A DNA stretch of 64,000 nucleotides from Bacillota bacterium (GTDB taxonomy: Bacteria > Bacillota > Clostridia > Acetivibrionales > DSM-1351). The position numbers and the translations under genes are program-made. Where the stretch lies: contig JAEWCZ010000066.1 of assembly GCA_023390335.1 (NCBI GenBank), forward strand, positions 310,001 through 374,000, given 5' to 3'. Below the pieces are notes generated by a model. It saw only the letters and a program-made list of their open reading frames with translations. It had not been told where the DNA came from and ran no database searches. Positions 45,253 to 53,975 of the stretch are shown here, one piece after another. Each line of letters starts with the position of its first letter. The stretch's first letter is position 1.

Positions 45253-46236
45253 ATGATTAATTTACCGGCAGGATTTTCAACCGAAGAGCAATATCAGTTT
45301 CCAAATATAATCAATGTTTGTATATTCAAGGGTGAATGTTCGGCAAACTGTGTACACTGCCCGATTGGCATTACGGCAATAAGCGAAAGGAAAGAGAAAT
45401 TTGGAAGCGGTTCTATGAGCTTAGAAGTATTTAAGAAAATTGCTGATGAAGTAGCGGCATATCCACACTGTACCCTCCGTATTCATTCTGTGGGAGAACC
45501 GCTTATGTGGGAAAATCTGACTGAAGCTGTTGAGTATACCCACTCAAAGGGAATCATAACCTGGATATTTACAAATGCGGTTACAACAGATAAGAAGCTG
45601 CTTGAAACAGTGGTTTCAAAATGCAGCGTTGTGGAAGTTTCAGTTAATAGTAAAGATTCAATGGATTATAAAGAAACAAAAGGCGTGGATGCTTTTGAAC
45701 TGGTTAAGGAAAATATAGAATATATGCATAAATACATCAAAGCTAATAACTTGAATACAAGGTTTTTATTAAGCCGTGTTGAAAGCGATGATAAGGAATA
45801 CGATGAAAATTTCTTGTCATATTGGAAACAAACCGGCTATGCCGATGATATTTTTGTAAGGTCTTATCACTCATATAACAGTCTCATAGAAGATAAAATC
45901 AAGAATAACAAGGTTGTTGCATGCCATGTTCACTGGGGAAGGTTCAACGTTGATACCAATGGTGAGGTTGTAGTTTGCTTCAATGAGTTGTTTAAGGGTC
46001 CTGAAATGGACAGAACTTTGGTTTTAGGAGATTTGAAGAAACAGTCAATTCAGGAAATATGGCATGGTGAAAAGTTGAACAAAATTCGTACCTCACAGAT
46101 TGAAAATAAGCCTGAATTAGTGGATTTTACAAATAACTTGCCTTGCGAAAATTGTACATATTGTCAGCCCCTATCATCTGATTCAGTAAAGAGTGAGAAT
46201 CAGATAAATTACATTTTAAACAGTAGGAAGAAATAA
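45253..46236 (+). CDS. Radical SAM protein with C-terminal SPASM-like cysteines
   Basis: The 327-residue protein has the radical SAM cluster motif CSANCVHC near residue 33 (C-x3-C-x2-C) and the GEP motif near 81. A C-terminal SPASM-like region has VACHVHWGRFNVDTNGEVVVC and CENCTYC-type Cys pairs. Such enzymes use a 5'-deoxyadenosyl radical, often to modify peptides or small molecules. TAGGAGG precedes the ATG. It starts a five- or six-gene run of radical SAM and exporter genes; the next gene begins two bases after its stop. Confidence 0.85.
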   Translation: MINLPAGFSTEEQYQFPNIINVCIFKGECSANCVHCPIGITAISERKEKFGSGSMSLEVFKKIADEVAAYPHCTLRIHSVGEPLMWENLTEAVEYTHSKGIITWIFTNAVTTDKKLLETVVSKCSVVEVSVNSKDSMDYKETKGVDAFELVKENIEYMHKYIKANNLNTRFLLSRVESDDKEYDENFLSYWKQTGYADDIFVRSYHSYNSLIEDKIKNNKVVACHVHWGRFNVDTNGEVVVCFNELFKGPEMDRTLVLGDLKKQSIQEIWHGEKLNKIRTSQIENKPELVDFTNNLPCENCTYCQPLSSDSVKSENQINYILNSRKK

Positions 46237-46237
46237 T

Positions 46238-47926
46238 ATGAAAACATATAAGATTCGTGAAGAAAAAGAAGGGGCTATGTTGTTTGACAGCTTGACCGGC
46301 TCTTCATCATACTTAACTGAATCTCAGTATCAGAGCATATTGGGGAATAATTCAGATGAATTCAAATATCTTTTTGATGAAAACAATACCCCCTTGTTCT
46401 CAATATTCAGGCCAACAAAAGACCGGGAATCCTTGCCTTCAGACTGCTTGTCGGCTCCCTCAAAGGTCTACTTTGAAATAACCAGACGCTGCAACCTTAA
46501 ATGTGTATACTGTTACAACAACAGCCGGAAGGATTTCTCCAACGAACTTGGAAAAGAACAGATTTTCAGACTTATAGACGAATTGTATGACGCTGGAACC
46601 TTCGAAATCAGACTTACTGGTGGTGAGCCCACACTGCATCCGGATTTTTTTGAAATAGTCGAATATATAAAGGAAAAGAACTTCTTTATTTCTTTGGGGA
46701 CTAACGGTGTGTGGAATGATGAGCTGATTGAAAGAATAGGTCAGTCAGGTATAAGAATTGTTATAATAAGTCTTGACGGTACAGAAGAATATAACGACCA
46801 GTCCAGGGGTAAGGGAACCTTCAAATCCATAACCAACACCATAAGGCAGTTAAAGAAATTCAAAAATATAACTTTGAAAATAAACAGTGTTATATGCAGG
46901 GAAAACAAGGACCAGTTGGAAAAAATCGTTGCTTTAGCAGATGAGCTGGGGATTGATGGACTCAATCTTGCTCCTCTGAGGGTTTCTGGCAGGGCTGACG
47001 GCTCAGGCTACGGCACACCGCTTTTATCTACTGATATGTATTCTGTTGTTTCAAAAGTAACGGAGCTCCGTAAGAAATGCAAGGTTAAAATACAAACCTA
47101 TTATGACATTATTGAAGCCCCTGATTTATCTGAGAAATTTCCATCCTCATTACTTAATAACAAAAGCTGTGCAGCGGGGATAGAGGTTGCTGCAATATCT
47201 CCCTTCGGAGAAGTGTACGGCTGTGTGGTCTCACCTGCCAATGAGACAGAGAGTACCCCCGCCAAAAGATTGTTTACAGCGGGTAATCTGTCAGAAGGGA
47301 AATTTATTGATATATGGCTTGACTCCTCTCGTTGGAATGTGTACAGAAATCTGAGCATAAACAAAAGTTCAAAATGTCTGGAGTGTAATCATTATTCAAA
47401 GAGATGTTTTGGAAATTGTGTGGTGGATTCATACAGCCAGGGTGGCAGCCCTAATGCTGAAAGTCCCCTTTGTTTTGTTGACATAATAAATAAAATACAT
47501 AAAGTAGGGACAGCCATAATAATTGAAGATTCACGTGGAAAGATACTTCTTCATCACAGGGACTGTAATCCAAAAATAAAGTACCCGGGGACGTGGGTAC
47601 TGTTTGGAGGCGGGAAGGAGTTTGGTGAAACTCCTGAACAAGCTATCAGGCGTGAGATGATGGAAGAACTGGATCTGGACATAAAAGATTTCACATTATT
47701 CGGCAATTATCATTATAACGACGACGAAGAGGAGCATTTGCAATTTGTATATTATATGAAAATGGATTTGGACACTTCAAAGGTCAATCTAAAAGAGGGT
47801 GCAGGACTAGGTTATTTTAGCCGCGATGAGATACACAGTTTACAGTTAGGATTTAATATCAGAGATATAGTTGAAGACTTTTTCTCTAAACAATCTACAA
47901 AAGTACTATTCCATACAAATCCGTAA
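46238..47926 (+). CDS. Radical SAM/SPASM enzyme fused to a Nudix hydrolase domain
   Basis: The 562-residue protein begins with a short beta-rich region of PqqD/RRE-like appearance (residues 1-60). The radical SAM domain has CNLKCVYC near residue 85 and GGEP near 130. The SPASM region spans about 305-405 (CAAGIEV through CLECNHYSKRCFGNC). A complete Nudix domain follows from about 420 to 555, with the box GKEFGETPEQAIRREMMEEL. Nudix domains hydrolyse nucleoside diphosphate-X compounds. The fusion suggests a nucleotide-linked substrate or product. Translation is coupled to the upstream radical SAM gene. The frame is continuous through the junction, so the fusion is not a frameshift artefact. 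Confidence 0.87.
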   Translation: MKTYKIREEKEGAMLFDSLTGSSSYLTESQYQSILGNNSDEFKYLFDENNTPLFSIFRPTKDRESLPSDCLSAPSKVYFEITRRCNLKCVYCYNNSRKDFSNELGKEQIFRLIDELYDAGTFEIRLTGGEPTLHPDFFEIVEYIKEKNFFISLGTNGVWNDELIERIGQSGIRIVIISLDGTEEYNDQSRGKGTFKSITNTIRQLKKFKNITLKINSVICRENKDQLEKIVALADELGIDGLNLAPLRVSGRADGSGYGTPLLSTDMYSVVSKVTELRKKCKVKIQTYYDIIEAPDLSEKFPSSLLNNKSCAAGIEVAAISPFGEVYGCVVSPANETESTPAKRLFTAGNLSEGKFIDIWLDSSRWNVYRNLSINKSSKCLECNHYSKRCFGNCVVDSYSQGGSPNAESPLCFVDIINKIHKVGTAIIIEDSRGKILLHHRDCNPKIKYPGTWVLFGGGKEFGETPEQAIRREMMEELDLDIKDFTLFGNYHYNDDEEEHLQFVYYMKMDLDTSKVNLKEGAGLGYFSRDEIHSLQLGFNIRDIVEDFFSKQSTKVLFHTNP

Positions 47927-47957
47927 ATATTTTTTAATTAGGAGGAGAAGCGGAATA

Positions 47958-49238
47958 ATGAAGAAAGAGGTTAGAACAGTATTAATAAATTTGCCTATAC
48001 CATTTGTTGATGATGATGAACGACAGCCCCCGGGGGGACTTGTTTCGATTGCAACATATGTACGATCAAAGGGTTATGACATAAAGGTATGTGATTTATC
48101 AGGTGTTTTGGAAGCTAATTTAATCGATTATATTGAGGAAGCTGAGATTTATGGTATAGGAACCTATTCGGCTACCTATGACATAGCACAAAAGTTGCTG
48201 GGGGATTTAAGAAAAAAATATCCTAAGTCCATTGTAGTTGCGGGGGGGCCCCATGCAAGTGCATTGCCGGAACAGGTTGCAAAGGATTTTGATGTGGTTA
48301 TCTGCGGTGAGGGCGAATATGTTTTTTACGACTTGATAAAAAAAGTACAAGAGGGAAAAAAGCCTGAAAGAATAATTGAAGCGGAGGTTATTAAAAACCT
48401 GGATGATCTTCCTTTTCCGGACTATGATTACTTTTGCAATATGAGCAAATATACCAGGCGAATAGATAATCTGCCTGTAATATGTCTCGATAGTTCCAGG
48501 GGGTGTAATTTCACATGCCGGTTTTGCAATTCCAATGTCAGCAAGCGTGGATACTGGAGGGCCAGAAGTCCCGAAAGTGTAATAGAAGAAGTTAGGATGC
48601 ATTATGACAAGGGTTGGCGGGCTTTTAGGTTTAATGATGATAATTTTTTAGCCAATCCAAAACGCGCAATTAAAATATGTGAATTGATTAAACCACTTAA
48701 TATCAAGTGGAGGATTTTTGCCAGGGCGGAGTCATTAAGCCTTGATATTTGCAAAACCCTGCTTGACTCAGGTTGTACGCATATAAGTGTAGGAATTGAA
48801 TCCCTGTCAGCATCAATGCTGTCTAAAATGGGGAAGGCCACTTCTATTGAACGTATTAAATGGGGACTGAACAATGCATTTGAAACAGGAATTAGAACCA
48901 GAGGTTTTTTCATAGTCGGATTTCCCGGTGAAAGTGAGGAGACGATTTCCGAAACCATAAAATCACTAGAAGGCCTGAAACTAGGTGAGGCTACGGTTTA
49001 TCCATGTTTGCCATACCCTGGTACTGATCTGTATGCAAGACCTGACCATTATGGTATAACCTGGATTGATAAAGATTTCTCTAATTACATACAGGTGGGT
49101 AAGGAAAAACTAACGGGTTATGCAATCAGGACAAATACTTTCGGACCTGAAGATATGCGGAGATGGAGAGATATTTTGATGGATGCTCTAAAGCAAAATA
49201 ATATCAATTGGTGTGACGAAACTAAGGAAGTAGTTTAA
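47958..49238 (+). CDS. B12-binding-domain radical SAM protein
   Basis: The ATG at 47958 lies behind TTAGGAGGAG. The 426-residue protein has an N-terminal cobalamin-binding-like Rossmann domain (PPGGLVSIATYVRSKG, then VVAGGPHASALPE and CGEGEYVF). The lower-ligand motif DxHxxG is absent, as in many members. The radical SAM motif CNFTCRFC is near residue 182, and a VGIESLS strand follows. This class includes methyltransferases and ring-forming enzymes of natural product and lipid pathways. It is third in the radical SAM run. The substrate is unknown. Confidence 0.86.
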   Translation: MKKEVRTVLINLPIPFVDDDERQPPGGLVSIATYVRSKGYDIKVCDLSGVLEANLIDYIEEAEIYGIGTYSATYDIAQKLLGDLRKKYPKSIVVAGGPHASALPEQVAKDFDVVICGEGEYVFYDLIKKVQEGKKPERIIEAEVIKNLDDLPFPDYDYFCNMSKYTRRIDNLPVICLDSSRGCNFTCRFCNSNVSKRGYWRARSPESVIEEVRMHYDKGWRAFRFNDDNFLANPKRAIKICELIKPLNIKWRIFARAESLSLDICKTLLDSGCTHISVGIESLSASMLSKMGKATSIERIKWGLNNAFETGIRTRGFFIVGFPGESEETISETIKSLEGLKLGEATVYPCLPYPGTDLYARPDHYGITWIDKDFSNYIQVGKEKLTGYAIRTNTFGPEDMRRWRDILMDALKQNNINWCDETKEVV

Positions 49239-49252
49239 AATATTTACTTATT

Positions 49253-49277
49253 TTACCAATTATGTTATAGTTGGTAA
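49253..49277. promoter_or_regulatory. Operator-like inverted repeat before the ABC-2 exporter genes
   Basis: TTACCAA (49253-49259) and TTGGTAA (49271-49277) form a 7-bp inverted repeat with an 11-base spacer containing a TTATAG-like -10 box. A regulator site on an internal promoter is the simplest reading; no T tract supports termination. Confidence 0.4.
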
Positions 49278-49303
49278 CGTAAATTATTATAGGAGAACTG
49301 ATA

Positions 49304-50278
49304 ATGTCCGAAATTGAAGTAAAATTACTTTCCAAGCAATTTTCATATTACGAAAAGCAGACAGGACTGGGAAACTCCGTAAAAAATCTTTTTCATAGAG
49401 AAAAACTATGTAAAGATGCTGTAAAAGAAGTTTCCTTTGAAATCAAAGCAGGTGAAATGGTAGGATTTATAGGGTCAAACGGCGCAGGTAAAACAACTAC
49501 CTTAAAAATGCTGTCCGGAATACTTTTTCCTACTAGTGGAGAAGCCAGAATATGCGGTTTTGTGCCATGGGAACGAAAAGTTGAATTCAAAAGGAATATT
49601 TCCATTGTTATGGGTCAAAAGAATCAGCTGTGGTGGGATCTTCCTGCCAGTGAATCTTTTTACCTAAATAAGTGCATTTATGAAATAGATAACATGGCTT
49701 ATTCGCAGTTTCTGGAAGAACTTTCAGAACTTCTTGACGTAAAGCATTTACTGAATATTCAGGTACGTCGTCTTTCACTTGGTGAACGGATGAAAATGGA
49801 ACTGATTGCAGCTTTGATACATAAACCCAGAGTACTGTTCCTTGATGAGCCGACCATCGGGTTGGATATAATGTCACAAAAGAAAATTCGTAGTTTTTTA
49901 AAATACTACAATGAACAGTATAAAGCTACAATACTTCTCACGAGTCACTATATGAAGGATATCGAGGATCTTTGCAGGCGGGCTGTTGTTATAAGCAAGG
50001 GAGCCGTGGTATATGACGGTGATTTGGCTAGGATAAATGATGTATTCAGCGGAAAGAAGTTGGTTCGTCTGCAATTATCCCAGCAAGTAGAATTGCCTGT
50101 GTTGGAAAGCTTTGGAGAAGTACTTGAAACTGACGGCTATTCAGCCACTTTTGAGGTTTGCCGTCAAAATGCATTACAGTTAACAAAGAATATACAGGAT
50201 AAGCTTCCGGTTGAGGATTTTAATATTGTCGATGTCCCTGTTGAGGAAGGGATAGCAATGCTGCTTCAGAAAGGATAG
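49304..50278 (+). CDS. ABC-2 type exporter ATP-binding protein (COG4586)
   Basis: The 324-residue ATPase has Walker A (GSNGAGKTT), a LSLGERMKMEL signature, Walker B (VLFLDEPTIGLD) and the switch His (LTSHYMKD). The LSLGER signature, in place of LSGGQ, and the long N-terminal part before Walker A are typical of the COG4586 group, which works with the COG4587 and COG3694 permeases. Both follow here. The C-terminal 90 residues form the usual regulatory domain. Confidence 0.9.
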   Translation: MSEIEVKLLSKQFSYYEKQTGLGNSVKNLFHREKLCKDAVKEVSFEIKAGEMVGFIGSNGAGKTTTLKMLSGILFPTSGEARICGFVPWERKVEFKRNISIVMGQKNQLWWDLPASESFYLNKCIYEIDNMAYSQFLEELSELLDVKHLLNIQVRRLSLGERMKMELIAALIHKPRVLFLDEPTIGLDIMSQKKIRSFLKYYNEQYKATILLTSHYMKDIEDLCRRAVVISKGAVVYDGDLARINDVFSGKKLVRLQLSQQVELPVLESFGEVLETDGYSATFEVCRQNALQLTKNIQDKLPVEDFNIVDVPVEEGIAMLLQKG

Positions 50279-50287
50279 AATTAATTA

Positions 50288-51097
50288 ATGAGATCATCTA
50301 ACAAATATCTGTTTTCATTTCAAATTGGAATGCAGAATGCAATGGAGTACCGTGCTAATTTTTTCTTAAGCATACTTGCTGCAATAGTTCCTATTTTCAT
50401 ACAAACCTTTCTGTGGATATCAGTCTATAAAAATTCCGAAAGTTCCGTAGTATTTGGATATTCTTTTGCTCAGATTATCCAGTACACTGTTATAGCCCAA
50501 TTGGTATCAAGGTTTGTCAGAACTGATTTTGAAGCTGAAATAAATGACGATATAAAAAATGGCGGACTGAACAAATTTATCGTTCGCCCCATAGGTTATT
50601 TTACCCATAAGCTATGCTGCTTTATGGGGCAAAAGGTTGTAAACCTTGTTGTAATGATAATTCTCTTCATTACTTCCATTTTAGTACTGAAATTCTCACT
50701 GGGTGTTGTCCTAACCGCACAGGCCATGGTGGCATTTACAATTTCATTGATATTATCTCTGTGCCTTAATTTTTTAATATTCTTTTGTGTGAGCACCCTT
50801 TGCTTTTGGCTGAATGAAATCGGCTTTATTTTTGAAGCAGTGCGGATAATAATTATTACTTTAAGCGGGGGGGTTTTTCCGCTTAGTATTTTCGGTTCAA
50901 AAGTGGTGTCAATACTGGATTTAATGCCGTTTAAGTATACTATCAACTTTTCTGTTGATGTTTTGAATTCCCAGATTACCGGTTGGGGAATAGCAAGAGG
51001 TTTCTGTATACAAATCGGTTGGATATTATGCATTGCACTGCTGGCCAATTTTTTCTGGCTAATAGGGTCAAAGAAGTACATAGCGGTGGGGGGCTAA
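50288..51097 (+). CDS. ABC-2 exporter permease (COG4587-like)
   Basis: The 269-residue protein has six hydrophobic helices and begins with a conserved amphipathic MEYRANFF stretch, as in COG4587. It lies ten bases after the ATPase gene. With the following permease it forms a heterodimeric channel. Members of this three-gene set export drugs, lipids or peptides; the product of the upstream radical SAM genes is a candidate cargo. Confidence 0.85.
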   Translation: MRSSNKYLFSFQIGMQNAMEYRANFFLSILAAIVPIFIQTFLWISVYKNSESSVVFGYSFAQIIQYTVIAQLVSRFVRTDFEAEINDDIKNGGLNKFIVRPIGYFTHKLCCFMGQKVVNLVVMIILFITSILVLKFSLGVVLTAQAMVAFTISLILSLCLNFLIFFCVSTLCFWLNEIGFIFEAVRIIIITLSGGVFPLSIFGSKVVSILDLMPFKYTINFSVDVLNSQITGWGIARGFCIQIGWILCIALLANFFWLIGSKKYIAVGG

Positions 51098-51103
51098 GCT
51101 AAA

Positions 51104-51916
51104 ATGGAGAGAATACTTAAAGTAATAAAAAAGCATATTATTGTCTATTGGGTTTTTGTAAAAAACAATATAATGGCGCAGATGGAATACAGGGTTAATT
51201 TCTTTTCCGGTATAGCTATGGAAATCGGGTATCTCTTTGTAAAGCTTCTTTATGTTATTGTAATTTTTCGTTCAGGTGCCAATATAAACGGCTTTACTCC
51301 AAATGAGCTTTTGGTTTTTGCGGGGACATTTATTATTTTGACAGGCTTCCATGCAGGGTTGTTCATGGTCAATTTTATGAGTATGCGTACATTGGTGCGC
51401 GAGGGAATGCTGGATTTTTACATTGTTAAACCTGTTTCAGTCCAGTTTATTGCAACTTTACGCCGCTCTGACATGGGTTTGTTTGTGACTGATGTTACAG
51501 CCGGTATTATTCTGGTAGCTTTGGGAGTTATCAGGATGAAGCTTTCCTTGACTGTTCTTCAGATTATTGGCTATGCAATGTTTATTGCCTGCGGTGTCGC
51601 TATAGGCTATTCACTTTTTCTTATTCCTCAGATTTTAACCTTCTGGTTTATTAACACCAGTGCAATAGGCGAGACATTTAACTCCTTCTGGGACATAAAT
51701 AATGTACCTATGGTAGTTTTTAGTAAATGGTTCCAAAGAATCGGAATCTTTGTAATTCCTATCTTTGTGGTAACAAACTTTCCTGCTCTTTTTATTCTTG
51801 ATAAGATGAGCCCGCTATATTTTACATGGGGACTAATTGCTCCTGTTGTGGCTTTTGTATTGGTACGTCTCTTTTGGAAGGTTGCAATCAGAAATTACTC
51901 AAGTGCAAGTAGCTGA
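51104..51916 (+). CDS. ABC-2 exporter permease (COG3694-like)
   Basis: The 270-residue protein has six hydrophobic helices and the MEYRVNFFSG stretch near residue 27, matching COG3694. It begins seven bases after the first permease. A hairpin terminator follows, ending the run that began at 45253. Confidence 0.85.
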   Translation: MERILKVIKKHIIVYWVFVKNNIMAQMEYRVNFFSGIAMEIGYLFVKLLYVIVIFRSGANINGFTPNELLVFAGTFIILTGFHAGLFMVNFMSMRTLVREGMLDFYIVKPVSVQFIATLRRSDMGLFVTDVTAGIILVALGVIRMKLSLTVLQIIGYAMFIACGVAIGYSLFLIPQILTFWFINTSAIGETFNSFWDINNVPMVVFSKWFQRIGIFVIPIFVVTNFPALFILDKMSPLYFTWGLIAPVVAFVLVRLFWKVAIRNYSSASS

Positions 51917-51937
51917 GAGCTTTATAATGGGTGGATA

Positions 51938-51977
51938 TTACCGAGTCGACTTTCTTAAAGGTTGGGTCGGTATTTTT
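51938..51977 (+). terminator. Terminator of the radical SAM/ABC-2 exporter run
   Basis: A stem based on TACCGA and TCGGTA with imperfect inner pairing (51938-51952 with 51958-51972) is followed by T5. Confidence 0.75.
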
Positions 51978-52198
51978 ATTTCTGATTATTATAAAATATT
52001 TCAAATTTATTAAGGAATTTACAAAAACATGGTAAAATACCTATAGTGAAATATGTATTAATTGGAGAATTGTAATGAAAAAAAATTAAATGAAAACCCC
52101 CTGCTATCAGTGTCAATAAATAAAGACGATCAGGGTGTTTTCGATACAATGTTGGAAAACGAATACGCATTGCTTGCCTATGCGTTAGAAAAAAGTGT

Positions 52199-52359
52199 TG
52201 ATCAAAATGGAAGAGAAAGATATCAACCTGAGATGGTATACAGATGGCTGGATATATAAGAAATCATGGGATAGAGCAGGTTTTTTAGCATTGAAGGACA
52301 ATATCAGCGATGGCAAATGTACTGGTGGTGTTCGTCCCGCTTTGTGGCTTAAGCTGTAA
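52199..52359 (+). pseudogene. Remnant of a DUF6273-like protein C terminus
   Basis: One frame reads WYTDGWIYKKSW, then GGVRPALWLKL and a stop, which is the usual end of DUF6273-type secreted or phage-linked proteins. It has no start or upstream domain; the frame is closed by a stop at 52186. An overlapping frame (52062-52259, TTG start behind GGAG) gives 65 residues of no known family. I read 52060-52359 as decayed coding DNA. Confidence 0.4.
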
Positions 52360-52394
52360 TATGTTTATAAATTTAGTAGTAGGAGGAGTTAAAA

Positions 52395-52886
52395 TTGAGC
52401 AGGTACGAAGAAGGATTAAAATTAATCGAGGAAAGATGCGGCAACGGAAAAGATAATGTCATCTCTCTCTCAACTATCGCATTGGAACCAAATACTGATG
52501 GAAAACCCCGTCCATACATCCGTGATGTGGATGCTTATTATGAAGATGGCGTGTTTTATGTCACTACTTGGGCCGAATCAACAAAAATGCAGCAGATAGC
52601 TCAAAACAAAGAGGTTGCATTTTCGGTTTGCTTAGAGTGGTTTTCCGGAAATGGAATTGGCGAAAACCTCGGATGGGTTTTAGACCCGAAAAATGCTGAG
52701 CTAAGGACTAAACTTCGTAAAACCTTTGCTGAATGGTACGACCACGCAAACAATGAACAAAATGAAAACTGCGTTATTTTGGCAATTCGCATTACAAGAG
52801 CTACGGTAATTAAAGACCATGGTGCTGAGCGTTACAATATGGACTTTGTGAATAAGGTAGAGACTGAAGAAGGGGAAATCCGGTAA
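52395..52886 (+). CDS. Pyridoxamine 5'-phosphate oxidase-family protein
   Basis: The 163-residue protein has the split beta-barrel flavin-binding pattern of the family (DAYYEDGVFYVTTWAESTKM, then IAQNKEVAFSV). It uses a TTG start with AGGAGGAG upstream. Members bind FMN, F420 or haem and often reduce small molecules. No specific substrate can be named. It may be a separate transcript, as a palindromic repeat follows. Confidence 0.8.
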   Translation: MSRYEEGLKLIEERCGNGKDNVISLSTIALEPNTDGKPRPYIRDVDAYYEDGVFYVTTWAESTKMQQIAQNKEVAFSVCLEWFSGNGIGENLGWVLDPKNAELRTKLRKTFAEWYDHANNEQNENCVILAIRITRATVIKDHGAERYNMDFVNKVETEEGEIR

Positions 52887-52927
52887 TAGGCATAAGTAGA
52901 ATCTTTTATCTTTCTTAACGGACGCTA

Positions 52928-52980
52928 GTATAAATTGTATCAATGGAAGCTTGGAAGCAATCATTGATACAATTTTATAC
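52928..52980. repeat. Short copy of the palindromic repeat seen at 21415-21721
   Basis: An 18-base arm (52928-52945) and a 19-base arm (52962-52980) pair with one extra base, around a 16-base centre. The reverse complement of 52950-52982 matches 21462-21494 with one mismatch. It looks like an internally deleted copy of the longer element. It lies between the oxidase-family gene and the converging FMN enzyme gene. Confidence 0.65.
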
Positions 52981-53034
52981 GGAAGTACGGGTGTTAAATC
53001 AGAAAAACTTTCTGCCCTACAGCAACCCTTTAAA

Positions 53035-53937
53035 TTATCTATTCCAAATCACAGAAGCATCAATGGAGGCAATATCCTTTGAACAAGTCCTTGCCATTAC
53101 GCCCGCCAGTTCTTTAGTCATTTCTTCAATTACTTTCTGCACACCATTGGCTCCGTCCTTATTCAGGTGGGGAATCAGCGGACGACCAACTGAAACTGCG
53201 TCAGCACCAAGAGCCAATGCCTTAAATACATCTAAACCGCTGGCAATACCGCAATCTACGAAAATAGGGATACTGCGGTTTACGGTTTTTGCAATCTTGG
53301 GCAACACCATAAGGGGAGGAACTGCATAATCCATAATTCCGTGATGGTGCGAGATTACTATACCCTTTACGCCTGCTTCAAGGCATTTATATGTATCCTT
53401 TTCACTAAGAATCCCTTTAATTATAAAAGGCAGCTTTGTAGACTTAACAAATTCTTTGATTTCATCAAGGGTTTTACTTGACATTGGAAGACCCAAAACA
53501 TTGTCAAATTCACCGTTACTGTTAAAGGAATGGTCGATATCCATGCCAAGGGCAAGAACACCGCATTTCTCCGCATGTTCAATTCTCTTAAAAATAGTAT
53601 TGTTATCAAAGTGAGGCTTAATGATTTTAATGGTTTTGGCACCGGTGGCAGTTATTGCTTCGAGCTCAGCTTCGTCCCCCATGCCTGTCCACATTACTGC
53701 ATTTGCAGCCATTGCACCTTTAGCCATTTCTACCATTCCATTGGTACGACCGTTGTTGAGATGAGACAATGCAGCTGTCATAATAGGTGTAGAAAAATTT
53801 TCGCCATAAAGTTCAAATCCGGTAGACGGTATTACCGAATCTATGTGACGCATTTCAATTAAAAGAGAATCAAAGTACTGGCGGGTGATTTTATCTGAAT
53901 CGCCTGCTCTGTAATTATGATCTATATCTTGTTTCAT
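53035..53937 (-). CDS. FMN-dependent alpha-hydroxy-acid oxidising enzyme family protein
   Basis: The 300-residue protein has the FMN-binding TIM-barrel pattern of the lactate oxidase/IPP isomerase type 2 family. It shows PIMTAALSHL near residue 53, the K of IIKGIL, GIVISHHHG, DCGIASGLDVFKALALGADA and VSVGRPL. It is shorter than lactate oxidase (about 370) and lacks the N-terminal extension. In the usual SNHGGR catalytic segment it has SHHHGI, so substrate and chemistry may differ. AGGAGG-like GTGGAGG precedes the ATG. Confidence 0.8.
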   Translation of the reverse strand: MKQDIDHNYRAGDSDKITRQYFDSLLIEMRHIDSVIPSTGFELYGENFSTPIMTAALSHLNNGRTNGMVEMAKGAMAANAVMWTGMGDEAELEAITATGAKTIKIIKPHFDNNTIFKRIEHAEKCGVLALGMDIDHSFNSNGEFDNVLGLPMSSKTLDEIKEFVKSTKLPFIIKGILSEKDTYKCLEAGVKGIVISHHHGIMDYAVPPLMVLPKIAKTVNRSIPIFVDCGIASGLDVFKALALGADAVSVGRPLIPHLNKDGANGVQKVIEEMTKELAGVMARTCSKDIASIDASVIWNR

Positions 53938-53975
53938 ATTAAACCTCCACCTGTATTATTTTTATTTGAAGTTTA

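Noticed and set aside
45181..45253. A precursor peptide gene before the radical SAM genes
   Set aside because: The gap is only about 70 bases, A/T-rich, and contains no start codon with a usable binding site and open frame.
50596..51081. A 161-residue antisense open frame in the ABC-2 permease
   Set aside because: It is opposite a good permease gene with normal spacing in its operon and has no start signal.
52062..52259. A 65-residue open frame with a TTG start after the exporter genes
   Set aside because: It overlaps the DUF6273-like remnant in another frame and matches no family, so it is more likely decayed sequence.
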